Shown: positions 23,901-32,435 of the stretch, in pieces | Numbering within the stretch: the stretch's first letter is position 1 | How the letters are laid out: each line of letters opens with the position of its first letter | NCBI RefSeq assembly: GCF_900111005.1 | Contig: NZ_FOFV01000013.1 | Location: 124,001 to 188,000, forward strand | Source: Lentzea albida | GTDB lineage: Bacteria; Actinomycetota; Actinomycetes; Mycobacteriales; Pseudonocardiaceae | Reading direction: 5' to 3' | DNA length: 64,000 nucleotides | Notes under the pieces: model-generated | Database searches by the model: none | Told to the model about the DNA's origin: nothing | Seen by the model: only the letters and a program-made list of their open reading frames with translations | Made by a program: the position numbers and the translations under genes

Positions 23901-25211
23901 ATGACCGATCGCGGCGAACGCATTGTGAGCGTGCTGGAAGAGGCCTTCTCGGGGCTGATGACCGCCGACCCCGCCGCGTTCCGGCACAAGTTCCGCAAGA
24001 TGGCGGCCGAGCCGTTCGCGTTCTACCGCGGCAGCGCGTGCCTGTTCTACGCCGACATGGCCGAAATGCCCGACGAGTGGGCCGACGACCGCACCGGCCG
24101 CATCTGGATCCAGGGCGACCTGCACGCGCAGAACTTCGGGACCTACATGGACTCCGAGGGCACGCTGGTGTTCGACGTCAACGACTTCGACGAGGCCTAC
24201 CTCGGCGCGTTCACGTGGGACCTCCGCCGCTTCGCCGCCTCGATGGCCCTCCTCGGCTGGCGCAAGGCGCTGCCCGACAGCGCGATCACCGAACTGATCC
24301 GCACCTACGTCCTCTCGTACGTCGCGCAGGTCCGCTCGTTCGTCGAGCACCCGAACGACGAGCTCTTCAGCCTGCGCCTCGACAGCACCGAGGGCGTGCT
24401 GCACCGCGTCCTGCAACGGGCCCGCCTGGCCACCAGGATCGGCCTGCTGGAGGAGAAGACGGTGGTCGTCGACTACGAGCGCCGCTTCCGCCGCGACCGC
24501 GAGGGCACCCACGAACTCCCGCCGGAGGTCCACGAGGACGTCCTGCGGGCCTACGAGTCCTACCTGGACACCATCCCGACCGGCAAACGGGCGTCGAGCC
24601 GCACCTACGCCGTCAAGGACGTGGTGGGCCGCAGCGGTTTCGGCATCGGCTCGGCCGGCCTGCACGCGTACAACATCCTGGTCGAGGGCCGCTCCCAGGC
24701 GCTGGAGAACGACGTCGTGCTGTCGATGAAGCAGGCCAACGTCGCAGCGCCGAGCCGCATCGTCGCCGACCCCGGGATCCGCGAGTACTTCACCGACCAC
24801 GGCCACCGCACCGCCGTCTCCCAGCGGGCGCTGCAGGCCCACGCCGACCCGTGGCTCGGACACACCCAGATCAACGGTGTCGGCTACGTCGTCGCGGAGC
24901 TCTCGCCGTACGAGGCGGACCTCGACTGGTCCGACCTCACCGAACCCGCGGACATGCTCCCGGTGCTCGACCACCTGGGCCGGGCCACCGCGAAGATGCA
25001 CTGCGTGGCCGACTCGGACTCGTCGCAGACCCTGGTCGACTTCCAGTGCGAGGAGGCCATCGCGGCCGTGATCGGGGATCGCGACGCCGACTTCTGCGAC
25101 TCGATCGTGGAGTTCGCGCTGGGGTACGCGCGGCAGACCCGGGAGGACCACCGGCTGTTCGTGGACGCGTTCCGGGACGGCCGGATCAAGGGTGTCGGCT
25201 CGACGGCGTGA
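23901..25211 (+). CDS. DUF2252 family protein
   Basis: This 436-residue protein clearly belongs to DUF2252, a kinase-like fold: 'FRHKFRKMAAEPFAFYRGSA', 'IWIQGDLHAQNFGTYM' (the HxxN-like catalytic-loop equivalent), 'FDVNDFDEAYLGAFTWDLRR' (DFD equivalent), and a late 'ARQTREDHRLFVDAF'. The motif order resembles aminoglycoside-phosphotransferase-type enzymes. The substrate is unknown and a phosphotransfer role is inference. ATG 23901 is chosen; a TTG five codons earlier is weaker. The gene is monocistronic and its stop faces the GGDEF gene stop 12 bases away. Confidence 0.85.
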   Translation: MTDRGERIVSVLEEAFSGLMTADPAAFRHKFRKMAAEPFAFYRGSACLFYADMAEMPDEWADDRTGRIWIQGDLHAQNFGTYMDSEGTLVFDVNDFDEAYLGAFTWDLRRFAASMALLGWRKALPDSAITELIRTYVLSYVAQVRSFVEHPNDELFSLRLDSTEGVLHRVLQRARLATRIGLLEEKTVVVDYERRFRRDREGTHELPPEVHEDVLRAYESYLDTIPTGKRASSRTYAVKDVVGRSGFGIGSAGLHAYNILVEGRSQALENDVVLSMKQANVAAPSRIVADPGIREYFTDHGHRTAVSQRALQAHADPWLGHTQINGVGYVVAELSPYEADLDWSDLTEPADMLPVLDHLGRATAKMHCVADSDSSQTLVDFQCEEAIAAVIGDRDADFCDSIVEFALGYARQTREDHRLFVDAFRDGRIKGVGSTA

Positions 25212-25222
25212 GGCCGAAGTAG

Positions 25223-26149
25223 CTAGCGCACCAGGCCGTGGTGGCGGTTCGTCCACGCGGCGACGGCCGGCAGCACGTCCGTGATCCACTCGCGGGCGGC
25301 GGCCGTCAGCTCGTAGCGGGACGCGCGGCGGAGCACGAAACCGTTGTCCTGCAGCCGTTCCAGGGTGAGGATCACCCTCGGGCCGAGGAGCGGGACCAGG
25401 TCCTCGGTGGCCTTGGGGCCGTCGGACAGCGACACGAGGACCTGCGGCAGCTGGTCGCTGCTCATCAGGTCCTGCAACGCGAGCAGGTGGTGCAGGGCCG
25501 AGGTGTCGGTGCGCTCGGCGGCGAACGTGCTCGGGTCGTGCAGGTGGACCCTGGCCCGGCCGGTCCGCTTGGCCCGTTGCAGGGCCGCGTCGGTGTCTCG
25601 GACCAGGTCGATCAGCGTGTCCTCGCCGCTCGGCACGTGGGAGGCGACGCCGATGGACGCCGTCTGGCCGTGCAGGGTGAGGTGGTGGCCGTCGTTCGTG
25701 GTGATCTCGGTCTGCAACGTGCGGATGCCGCGCAGGATCCGTTCGGCCACAGTGGCCGCTTCTCGGCCCGTGGTGTGCTGGAGCAGCACCAGGAACTCGT
25801 CGCCGCCGTAGCGGCACACGAGGTCTGTCGGGCGCGTGTGTGCTTTGAGGACGGCGGCCACGTCGGTGAGGACCACGTCGCCGGCCGGGTGGCCGTACTC
25901 GTCGTTGATCTTCTTGAAGCGGTCTAGGTCGACCATGAGCAGCGCGACCTGTTCCCACCGGCGCTGGGCGCGGCGGTACGCCGCGGGCGCCTGATCGTCC
26001 CAGCCCCAGCGGCCGAGGAGGCCCGTCAGGCGGTCCGTCGCCCAGGCACCGACCGGTTGTGCGCACGAGCCGCAACGCGAGGGAACGCTCTCATCGTGCA
26101 GGCGCAGGGAACTGTGGTCGACGGACAACCCCGTCCGCGCAGTCGCCAC
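25223..26149 (-). CDS. GGDEF diguanylate cyclase with C-terminal winged helix
   Basis: This 308-residue protein begins with a short Cys-x-x-Cys segment (RCGSCAQP, residues 25-32). A GGDEF domain follows (about 38-200) with an intact RYGGDEF (113-119) and an inhibitory I-site RPTD (106-109) five residues before GGDEF, so an active, product-inhibited cyclase is expected. Residues about 225-308 read like an HxlR-type winged helix (LPQVLVSLSDGP, LLGPRVILTLERLQDNGFVL, RYELTAAAREWITDVLP). A GGDEF fused directly to a DNA-binding-type domain is uncommon. There is no membrane segment. The GTG start at 26149 follows GGGGGGA. The Cys pair could bind metal or a redox signal (inference). Confidence 0.85.
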   Translation of the reverse strand: MATARTGLSVDHSSLRLHDESVPSRCGSCAQPVGAWATDRLTGLLGRWGWDDQAPAAYRRAQRRWEQVALLMVDLDRFKKINDEYGHPAGDVVLTDVAAVLKAHTRPTDLVCRYGGDEFLVLLQHTTGREAATVAERILRGIRTLQTEITTNDGHHLTLHGQTASIGVASHVPSGEDTLIDLVRDTDAALQRAKRTGRARVHLHDPSTFAAERTDTSALHHLLALQDLMSSDQLPQVLVSLSDGPKATEDLVPLLGPRVILTLERLQDNGFVLRRASRYELTAAAREWITDVLPAVAAWTNRHHGLVR

Positions 26150-26292
26150 GAGTCCCCCCGGATGCTCTGACCGGCCCGATCTGCCCCTTTCAACTGACGT
26201 GACGTCGTTCGGATCAAACGCGACACATCAGTGCAAGCGGCGGAGTGTGATCATAGGGCTACGGAGTGGTGGATTCAACCCCTGTGATGCCA

Positions 26293-26322
26293 TATGCTCG
26301 CGTGGTTCCACAGCAGTGGAAC
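26293..26322 (+). promoter_or_regulatory. Promoter and palindromic operator of the EspR-like operon
   Basis: TATGCT (26293-26298) fits a -10 element and would place transcription start near 26305. A perfect palindrome with seven-base arms, GTTCCAC-AGCA-GTGGAAC (26305-26322), begins there. A bound protein would block initiation, so autoregulation by the HTH protein encoded 39 bases downstream is likely. Confidence 0.5.
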
Positions 26323-26360
26323 GATTTCCTGGCCGCGAGTCGCTCCAGCGGAGGTGTGGC

Positions 26361-27056
26361 GTGAGGCCGTTCGCCGTGGTCCTCAACGAGCTGTGCACCA
26401 CCCCGCCCGACGGCCGGGGCAAGGTCACCAACGTGGCGCTCTCGGCCGCGGTGAAGGCGCGGGGCGGGGACATCGGGCACGGCTACATCTCGCAGCTGCG
26501 GCTCGGCGTGAAGGACAACCCGACGTGCCAGGCCATCGTCGACCTCGCCGGCGCGCTCGGCGTGCACCCGGCCGTGTTCCTGGGTGGCCGTCGTGAGCTG
26601 CGCACGGCAGAACAGCCCGGATGGCGGCCCACGGCGTTGAGCACGCTCTTCGAAGCCGTGCACCCGCCGGACCGCGGCCCTTGGTCGCCCGAGGAGGTCG
26701 CGACCGCGATCAGCTCGTCCGGCCAGTTCGGCAGCATCTCCGCGAGCTACATCCGCGAGCTGCTCGGCAACACGAGCGACAACCCGCGGCTCAAGCACAT
26801 CCTCGGCCTGGCCGACCACTTCGGCGCCGACCCCGCGTACTTCTTCGACGACGAGCTGGCGGCGCGCGTCGACTCGGAGCTGACGGACTTCCTGGCGCTG
26901 CGCGAGCTCGGCGTCGTCGAATTCGTCACCCGTCTGGCCGAACGCACGGGCGATCTCTCCCCACAGGCCAGGGCTGCTGCGGTAGAAGGGTTCCGGCAGG
27001 CCCTCGAAGTCGGTGAGGGGTGGTCGTTCCCGTTGAACGGCCGCCGCCCCACGTGA
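26361..27056 (+). CDS. EspR-like XRE-family regulator with duplicated HTH
   Basis: The 231-residue protein has two related helix-turn-helix units, about residues 10-75 (GHGYISQLRLGVKDNPT ... LGVHPAVF) and 95-165 (ISASYIRELLGNTSDNPRL ... FGADPAYF). Both resemble the N-terminal domain of mycobacterial EspR. The C-terminal 60 residues are helical. GTG 26361 has GGAGG six bases upstream. It begins a four-gene run with an ImmA/IrrE peptidase ten bases downstream. That pairing usually means the peptidase cleaves or controls the HTH protein. A perfect palindrome overlaps the presumed transcription start. Confidence 0.85.
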   Translation: MRPFAVVLNELCTTPPDGRGKVTNVALSAAVKARGGDIGHGYISQLRLGVKDNPTCQAIVDLAGALGVHPAVFLGGRRELRTAEQPGWRPTALSTLFEAVHPPDRGPWSPEEVATAISSSGQFGSISASYIRELLGNTSDNPRLKHILGLADHFGADPAYFFDDELAARVDSELTDFLALRELGVVEFVTRLAERTGDLSPQARAAAVEGFRQALEVGEGWSFPLNGRRPT

Positions 27057-27066
27057 CGACGACGGC

Positions 27067-27672
27067 GTGAAGATCTCGGCCTGGACCGCAGACGACATCG
27101 AGAGGAGGCGGCGGGTGAACCGCAGGAAACTGCGCAAGCTGGTCGACGAGGTCGCCCGGGACCTCGCGCTGCCGCCCGACGCCACGCACCAGGAGGCGAG
27201 CCGCCGCGTCTGCGAGCTCATGAGCGAACGGCTCGGGCGCCAGGTCGACGTCCGGTTCGCCGCCATCACGAACGCGGTGTGCCTGAGCGGCGCGACGGCG
27301 TTGCTCGAGAACGGCACGTACCTGGTCATCTGCGCCGACTCGCCGTCCTGGTACCACCGCCTGCACGTGTTGCTGCACGAGTTCGCCCACGTGCTGCTCG
27401 AGCACCAGCCCGTCGCGCTCGGCCGCGACGAGGGTCTGCGCAGGCTCGCGCCGCACCTGCTGCCGCGGATGGCGAAGATCATCGCCGGCCGCACGACGCT
27501 CACCGAGGACGAGGAGCGCGAGGCCGAAAACCTCGCCGACCACCTGCTGGAGAGGTTGACGGAACACCGGGTGTGGGCCGACACCGCCGCCACCGAGGAG
27601 CCCGCGCACGTGCGCCGGGTCGCCGAGTCGCTCGAGGGAAGATCTCGCTGGGTGCGTCGTGGCGATCTTTAA
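27067..27672 (+). CDS. ImmA/IrrE-family metallopeptidase
   Basis: The 201-residue protein contains the zinc motif HEFAHVLLEH (residues about 104-113), with a downstream Glu-rich helix 'EDEEREAENLADHLLERL' that probably supplies the third ligand, as in ImmA/IrrE proteases. Such proteases are normally encoded with an XRE regulator, which they cleave in response to stress; here the EspR-like gene ends ten bases upstream. The gene overlaps the next one by 14 bases. GTG 27067 is used; its ribosome site is weak, so expression may depend on upstream translation. Confidence 0.85.
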   Translation: MKISAWTADDIERRRRVNRRKLRKLVDEVARDLALPPDATHQEASRRVCELMSERLGRQVDVRFAAITNAVCLSGATALLENGTYLVICADSPSWYHRLHVLLHEFAHVLLEHQPVALGRDEGLRRLAPHLLPRMAKIIAGRTTLTEDEEREAENLADHLLERLTEHRVWADTAATEEPAHVRRVAESLEGRSRWVRRGDL

Positions 27673-28876
27673 CCTGATCTACCTCTCGTGCGGTGTCGTC
27701 GGACTGCTCCTCCTCGCTTACAAGATCCGCTCGTTGCGCTCCAGCTGGGGCAGTCCCCGCGTCGTGGCGCTGATCTCCACCGTGTTCTTCTCGGCGTTCG
27801 CCATCCTCTTCGCGGCTCCCGCGAACATCACCTGGGTCAACCGGGTGACCGGCGTGCCGAACTTCGCCGCGCTGCTCGTCTACGGCCTCGTGGTCTGCTT
27901 CGCGGGATCGGCGTTCGCGCTGGTGCTGTACTGGCGCTACCCGGCGGCCCAGGCGTGGCAACGGGTCCGGCTGATCGTCGTCAGCTACGCCACCGTCGTG
28001 GCCGCGATGGTCGTGCTGTTCACCAAGTCCGAGGTCGGTGAGGAACGCCAGGTCGACTTCGACACGTACTACGCCACGCAGCCGACGATCGCGGTCTTCC
28101 TGTTCATCTACCTCGTCGCCACCCTGATCGGCTGCGGTGGCCAGGCGTACCACTGCTGGCAGGGCTCGCGCGACGAGGCGATCTCCGCGCGGCCGTGGCT
28201 GCGCCTCGGGCTGCGCTGGTACTGCGCGGCGGCGTTGTTCCCCATGGCCTTCGCGGTCATCAAGCTGTTCGTGCTGCTGATGGACTGGGCCGGTGAGCGC
28301 AGCTTCGACGTCCTGAGCACGACGGCGCCGTTGATGGCGTCGCTGTCGATGATCCCGCTGGTGATCGCGATGGCGTTGCCGGTGTTCGGGCCGCGCCGCC
28401 CGTCGCCGTCGCAGTGGGTGCGGCGCTGGCGCACGTACTTCGCGCTGCGGCCGTTGCACCGCGCGCTGGTGCACGTGAACCCCGGCATCGTGCTGGTGGC
28501 GCCGGGCAAGTTCCTCAACCCGCACCACCGCGTGCGCCGGCAGATCATCGAGCTCAACGACTGGCGCTGGGCGTTGACGCCGTACTTCGACCTGTCGGTC
28601 GGCGAGGCAGCCGCTTCGCTGGCGCAGCGGGCTTCGCTGTCCAAGGACGAGGTGGCCGCGGTCGTGGAAGCCGCCCAGCTGCGCGCCGCGGGCTCGTCCC
28701 GCGGCCGTGCGCGGGCGCCCCAGCGCCGTCCCGCCGCGGAGATCGTCGACGGCACCGACCTCGCCGCCGAGCACGACAGGTGGGTCCGGATCTCGCGTGC
28801 CTACCAGCACTCGCCGATGGTCGAGGCCGCCGTCGCCGGCACGGCACGGGTGGAAGCAGCAGGGGGAATGGACTGA
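27659..28876 (+). CDS. MAB_1171c-family seven-helix membrane protein
   Basis: This 405-residue protein has about seven transmembrane helices in its first 250 residues, then a cytoplasmic domain of about 150 residues (YFALRPLHRALVHVNPGIVL ... VRRQIIELNDWRWALTPYF). The layout matches the actinobacterial family annotated MAB_1171c 'putative transporter', usually beside XRE and ImmA/IrrE genes as here. There is no experimental function that I can cite. The cytoplasmic tail with conserved 'RRQIIELNDWR' suggests signal transduction rather than simple transport (inference). It overlaps the peptidase gene by 14 bases and its TGA overlaps the next ATG (TGATG). Confidence 0.8.
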   Translation: MAIFNLIYLSCGVVGLLLLAYKIRSLRSSWGSPRVVALISTVFFSAFAILFAAPANITWVNRVTGVPNFAALLVYGLVVCFAGSAFALVLYWRYPAAQAWQRVRLIVVSYATVVAAMVVLFTKSEVGEERQVDFDTYYATQPTIAVFLFIYLVATLIGCGGQAYHCWQGSRDEAISARPWLRLGLRWYCAAALFPMAFAVIKLFVLLMDWAGERSFDVLSTTAPLMASLSMIPLVIAMALPVFGPRRPSPSQWVRRWRTYFALRPLHRALVHVNPGIVLVAPGKFLNPHHRVRRQIIELNDWRWALTPYFDLSVGEAAASLAQRASLSKDEVAAVVEAAQLRAAGSSRGRARAPQRRPAAEIVDGTDLAAEHDRWVRISRAYQHSPMVEAAVAGTARVEAAGGMD

Positions 28877-30249
28877 TGGCACCCACACACGCCGTTGTGC
28901 TCGGAGGCGGGCTCGCGGGCGTGCTCGCGGCGTCCGTGCTCGTCCGGCACGTGGACGAGGTCACCGTGGTGGAGCGGGACAAGCTGCCCGAGGGGCCCGC
29001 CCCGCGCTCCGGCGTGCCGCAGGCCCGGCACGCGCACCTGCTGATGTCCGGTGGCGCGCGGGCGATCGAGTCGTTGCTGCCGGGCACGCTGGACGCGTTG
29101 TTCGCGGCCGGGGCGCACCGGATCGGGGTGCCGAACGACCTGGTGTCGCTGAGCGCCCAGGGATGGGTGCCGCGGTTCCCGGAGATGCAGTTCATCGTCA
29201 CGTGCAGCCGATCACTGCTCGACTGGGTGGTGCGCTCGCAGGCGTTGCGGGACAACAAGATCTCCGTGCTGACCGGGACCGAGCCGGTGTCGTTGCTCGG
29301 GTCCGCCGACGCCGTGACCGGGGTGCTGGTCGAGGACCGGATCTCCCGTGAGCAGGTCTCGCTGGAGGCCGACCTCGTCGTGGACGCCACCGGGCGCGGG
29401 TCCCGGCTGCCCGCCTGGCTGGCCGGGTTCGGGCTGCCCGAGGTGGAGTCGGAGAGCGTCGACTCCGGACTCGCCTACGCCACGAGGATCTTCCAGGCTC
29501 CCCCGACGGCCGCCTCCGGGTTCCCGCTCGTCAACGTGCAGGCGAACCCGCGCGACCCGTTCCCGGGGTGCACCGCGACCCTGCTGCCCATCGAGGACGG
29601 CAAGTGGCTCGTGACGCTGTCCGGGACACGCGGCGGTGAGCCGTCGACCGACGAGTCGGAGTTCGTCTCGTTCGCGCGGTCGGTGCGCAACCCGGTCGTG
29701 GGTGAGCTGATCGAGTCCGCCGAACCTCTGTCGCCGGTGTACGGGTCGCACAGCACCGCGAACCGGCGGATGTACTTCGAGCGCTTGAAGTCGTGGCCGT
29801 CCGGGTTGCTGGCTCTGGGCGACTCGGTGGCCACGTACAACCCCGTCTACGGGCACGGGATGTCGATCGCGGCGCAGAGCGCACAGGTGCTGGACTCGGG
29901 CCTCGCGGACGGGCGTTCCGCTCAGCAGATCCAGCGCGGCATCGGCAAGGTGGTCGACGGGGCGTGGGCGATGGCGACCAACCAGGACATCCTGTATCCG
30001 GGCGCGGTCGGGAAGCCGCTGCCGCTGGCCGGACGGGTGCTGCAGCGGTACGTCGACCGTTTGGTGCGCACGGCGACCACGGAGCCACCGGTGACGCGGG
30101 CGTTCCTGGAGGCGTTCACCCTGTCCGCGCCGATGGCGAACCTGCTCAGCCCGCGGATGGTGTGGGCGACGCTGCGCGGGCCGCGGTCGGCGTCGCCGGA
30201 ACCGACGCTGACCGCGGACGAGCGCGAGCGGGTCACGTCCGCGGAGTGA
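28876..30249 (+). CDS. FAD-dependent monooxygenase/oxidoreductase
   Basis: This 457-residue flavoprotein has an N-terminal dinucleotide fold 'AVVLGGGLAGVLAASVL' (residues 5-21), a second strand ending VVERD, 'LVVDATGRGSRLPAWLAG' and 'GLLALGDSVATYNPVYGHG' (the GD motif binding FAD ribose). It resembles class A hydroxylase-like or geranylgeranyl-reductase-like enzymes. It is the fourth gene of the EspR/ImmA/MAB_1171c operon, coupled by TGATG. Flavoproteins recur next to these membrane proteins in actinomycetes, so a functional unit is likely. The substrate is unknown. Its 3' end overlaps the convergent VOC gene by 17 bases. Confidence 0.85.
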   Translation: MAPTHAVVLGGGLAGVLAASVLVRHVDEVTVVERDKLPEGPAPRSGVPQARHAHLLMSGGARAIESLLPGTLDALFAAGAHRIGVPNDLVSLSAQGWVPRFPEMQFIVTCSRSLLDWVVRSQALRDNKISVLTGTEPVSLLGSADAVTGVLVEDRISREQVSLEADLVVDATGRGSRLPAWLAGFGLPEVESESVDSGLAYATRIFQAPPTAASGFPLVNVQANPRDPFPGCTATLLPIEDGKWLVTLSGTRGGEPSTDESEFVSFARSVRNPVVGELIESAEPLSPVYGSHSTANRRMYFERLKSWPSGLLALGDSVATYNPVYGHGMSIAAQSAQVLDSGLADGRSAQQIQRGIGKVVDGAWAMATNQDILYPGAVGKPLPLAGRVLQRYVDRLVRTATTEPPVTRAFLEAFTLSAPMANLLSPRMVWATLRGPRSASPEPTLTADERERVTSAE

Positions 30250-30706
30250 AGTCCGCGCTCTGCACGTAGGCCATGGCTTCGAGGAACGCCGGGTCGTTCA
30301 TCCTGGCGTCCAGCTCCTCCCCGGTGGGCTCGGCGACGCGCTGGTGCAGCCACCAGAGGTTGCCGAACGGGTCGGCGAACCTGCTGACCCTGTCGCCCCA
30401 GAACAGCTCGGTGGGTTCGGTGACGACCCGGCTGCCCAGCTTCCGGGCCCTGTCGAGCGTGGCCGCGTCGTCGGCGACGTAGAGGCGCAGGAACGCCGGC
30501 GTGGGCGGCCAGTTCGGCACGTCGAACAGCATCACGACGGAGTCGCCGATGCGGACCTCGGCGTGGCCGATCTCCGGTGCCTCGCCGACCCGTCCTAGCT
30601 CGGTCGCGTCGAACACCTCGGTGATGAAGTCGATCAGCTCGGCCGTGCGGCCCCGGCTGATCAGCCACGGCGTCACGGTGTGGTAGCCCTCGGGCACGAC
30701 GTTCAT
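30233..30706 (-). CDS. VOC (glyoxalase/PhnB-like) protein
   Basis: The 157-residue VOC-fold protein (YHTVTPWLISRGRTAELIDF ... VMLFDVPN ... FLRLYVADD ... WGDRVSRFADPFGNLWWLHQR) resembles PhnB/YdeM proteins. Members bind metal or a small ligand; the function here is unknown. ATG 30706 is preceded by GGGGAGA; a longer frame to 30745 extends into the intergenic operator. It is divergent from the WYL regulator, which probably controls it through TAGGAC-type repeats between the two. Confidence 0.85.
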   Translation of the reverse strand: MNVVPEGYHTVTPWLISRGRTAELIDFITEVFDATELGRVGEAPEIGHAEVRIGDSVVMLFDVPNWPPTPAFLRLYVADDAATLDRARKLGSRVVTEPTELFWGDRVSRFADPFGNLWWLHQRVAEPTGEELDARMNDPAFLEAMAYVQSADFTPRT

Positions 30707-30746
30707 GGTGGTCTCCCCTTTCGTCGGGGCGACCGTATTTCGCATG

Positions 30747-30786
30747 TAGGACGAGATCGGTCCTAGTTGTGTCCTAGGTTGGTGGC
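30747..30786. promoter_or_regulatory. WYL-regulator operator and leaderless promoter
   Basis: TAGGAC (30747-30752) and GTCCTA (30760-30765) form a perfect six-base inverted repeat, and GTCCTA recurs at 30771-30776. The last copy overlaps the -10 element TAGGTT (30775-30780), which ends six bases before the WYL-gene ATG at 30787, so that mRNA is probably leaderless. Autorepression is the simplest reading. Confidence 0.6.
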
Positions 30787-31767
30787 ATGAGTGATGCGGC
30801 CCGGTTGTTGCGCCTGCTGTCGTTGCTGCAGACGCCGCGCGAGTGGCCCGGCAGCGAACTCGCGGCCAGGCTCGGGGTCACCCCGCGCACGGTGCGGCGC
30901 GACGTCGACCGGTTGCGCGACCTCGGCTATCCCGTCGAGGCGTCGATGGGCGTGCTCGGCGGGTACCGCCTGGGCGCGGGCGCGGCGATGCCCCCGCTGC
31001 TGGTCGACGACGAGGAGGCCGTCGCCATCGCGGTCGGGTTGCGGGTCGCCGCCCGCCAGCCGGTGGCGGGCATCGCCGAGGCGTCCTTGCGCGCCCTGGC
31101 GAAGCTGCAGCAGGTGCTGCCGTCCCGGCTGGCACGCCGGGTTTCTTCGTTGACGTCGGCGACGTCCGCCCCGGTGTCGCACGCCTCTGCGGTCGATCCC
31201 GGCCAGTTGACCGTGCTCGCCGGCGCGGTCGCGGCCCGTGAACGCGTGCGGTTCGCCTACGTGGCCAACGAGAACGTCGTCTCGAAGCGGCACGTGGAGC
31301 CTGTTCAGTTGGTAGCGCTCGGCCGGCGCTGGTACCTCCTCGCTTTCGACGTGGAACGGGACGACTGGCGGACCTTCCGGCTGGACCGGGTGTCGTCCGC
31401 GGTGGCCACCGGGGCCCGGTTCGCGCCTCGGGTGCCGCCCGGCGGGGACGCGGTGGAGTTCGTGACCCAGCGGATGTACGACACGGCTCCCACGTTCCAG
31501 GCGCGCGCGATCCTGGGGCTGCCGGTGGAGTTGGCTCGGGCGCGTCTGGGGGACTTCGCCGGGGAGTTGATCGCGGTTGAGGACGGGTCGTGTTCTTGGT
31601 GCAGTCCTGAGGACACGGTGGAGTATTTGGGGTTTCGCCTCACCTCGCTGGGGTGTGAGTTCGTGGTGGAGGGGCCGGAGGAGCTGGTCGAGCACCTTCG
31701 GGAGGTGGGGGAACGGATAGGGCGGGCTGTGGGGTGGACGGGTGGCCGTGATGGGGGCGGTGGGTGA
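30787..31767 (+). CDS. WYL-domain (YafY-type) transcriptional regulator
   Basis: The 326-residue regulator has an N-terminal winged helix (SELAARLGVTPRTVRRDVDRLRD, residues about 22-46) and a WYL domain (about 140-210, RHVEPVQLVALGRRWYLLAFD, where RWYLLAFD corresponds to the WYL core), then the WCX-type C-terminus. WYL proteins sense nucleotides or other ligands. No ribosome site is visible; TAGGTT six bases before the ATG indicates a leaderless transcript. It is divergent from the VOC gene. Confidence 0.88.
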   Translation: MSDAARLLRLLSLLQTPREWPGSELAARLGVTPRTVRRDVDRLRDLGYPVEASMGVLGGYRLGAGAAMPPLLVDDEEAVAIAVGLRVAARQPVAGIAEASLRALAKLQQVLPSRLARRVSSLTSATSAPVSHASAVDPGQLTVLAGAVAARERVRFAYVANENVVSKRHVEPVQLVALGRRWYLLAFDVERDDWRTFRLDRVSSAVATGARFAPRVPPGGDAVEFVTQRMYDTAPTFQARAILGLPVELARARLGDFAGELIAVEDGSCSWCSPEDTVEYLGFRLTSLGCEFVVEGPEELVEHLREVGERIGRAVGWTGGRDGGGG

Positions 31768-31904
31768 GGTGGGCGGCGAGTGAAGTGGGTGACGTCGGGC
31801 GGTCGGCGGGTCGCGTGCGGCGGGGCCGGACGCGAGGCGGGGCGAGTTGCAGCGGCGCCGGCGAGCCGGCCGCAAGGCCGAGCCCGACCAGCCCCACCGC
31901 GCCC

Positions 31905-32384
31905 TCACCCGCCTGGCGGCCCCGCTCTCACCCCCAGCACCGGCTGCCCTCCCACCATCCCGTCGTAGGAGCTGTCCCACGGCCAGCGCCCGGCCTCGTC
32001 GGCGTGCACGAGCTGCAGGGCCTCGATGCCCTCGCCGTACAGCCGCGCGGACACCAGCAGGTGCGCCCACGGGCGGGCCACGCGGACCACCTCCAGCAGG
32101 GGGCCGCCGGGCACCGTGAAGCGCTTTCCCGGGGGTGGGAGGCAGCTGTGCGCGAGGTGTTCCGCCATGTCGTCGAGGAGGCGGCCCGCTTCGAGGACGG
32201 GCATGCCCGTCACGACCAGTTCCGGTAGGCCTCGGGGGCTCAGGCCCACCGTGTAGGCCCAGGGCGGGTGGGCCCGGTCCCGTTCCACGGCCTGGACGGC
32301 CCAGCCCCGTGCGGCTATGCAGCGGCGCAGCGTGGCCAGGTGTTCTTCCATCCGGTCGGCGGGGTGGTCGCAGTCCCAGCACAT
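31905..32384 (-). CDS. DUF4262 protein
   Basis: This 159-residue protein matches DUF4262: an N-terminal cysteine pair (MCWDCDHP), 'RGWAVQAVERDRAHPPWAYTVGL', 'GLPELVVTGMPVLEAGRLLDDMA', and a C-terminal 'EALQLVHADEAGRWPWD'. Function is unknown in the family. ATG 32384 has GAGGAGA six bases upstream. It is divergent from the CHAT-TIR gene across a 200-base gap. The roughly 137 bases between its stop and the WYL gene end show only G/C-rich sequence without a clear signal. Confidence 0.75.
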   Translation of the reverse strand: MCWDCDHPADRMEEHLATLRRCIAARGWAVQAVERDRAHPPWAYTVGLSPRGLPELVVTGMPVLEAGRLLDDMAEHLAHSCLPPPGKRFTVPGGPLLEVVRVARPWAHLLVSARLYGEGIEALQLVHADEAGRWPWDSSYDGMVGGQPVLGVRAGPPGG

Positions 32385-32435
32385 GGTGGTCTCCTCGGAT
32401 CGGTGGTGGATCCAGTGTGCCGAGGAGCACCGACA

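Noticed and set aside
23691-26075. 794-codon minus frame opposite DUF2252
   Set aside because: The DUF2252 plus-strand product is unmistakable; only the last 37 codons of this frame, in the gap, were kept as a possible small gene.
26150-26292. Additional gene in the gap before the EspR-like operon
   Set aside because: Frames are short and without start signals; the gap is better explained by divergent promoters.
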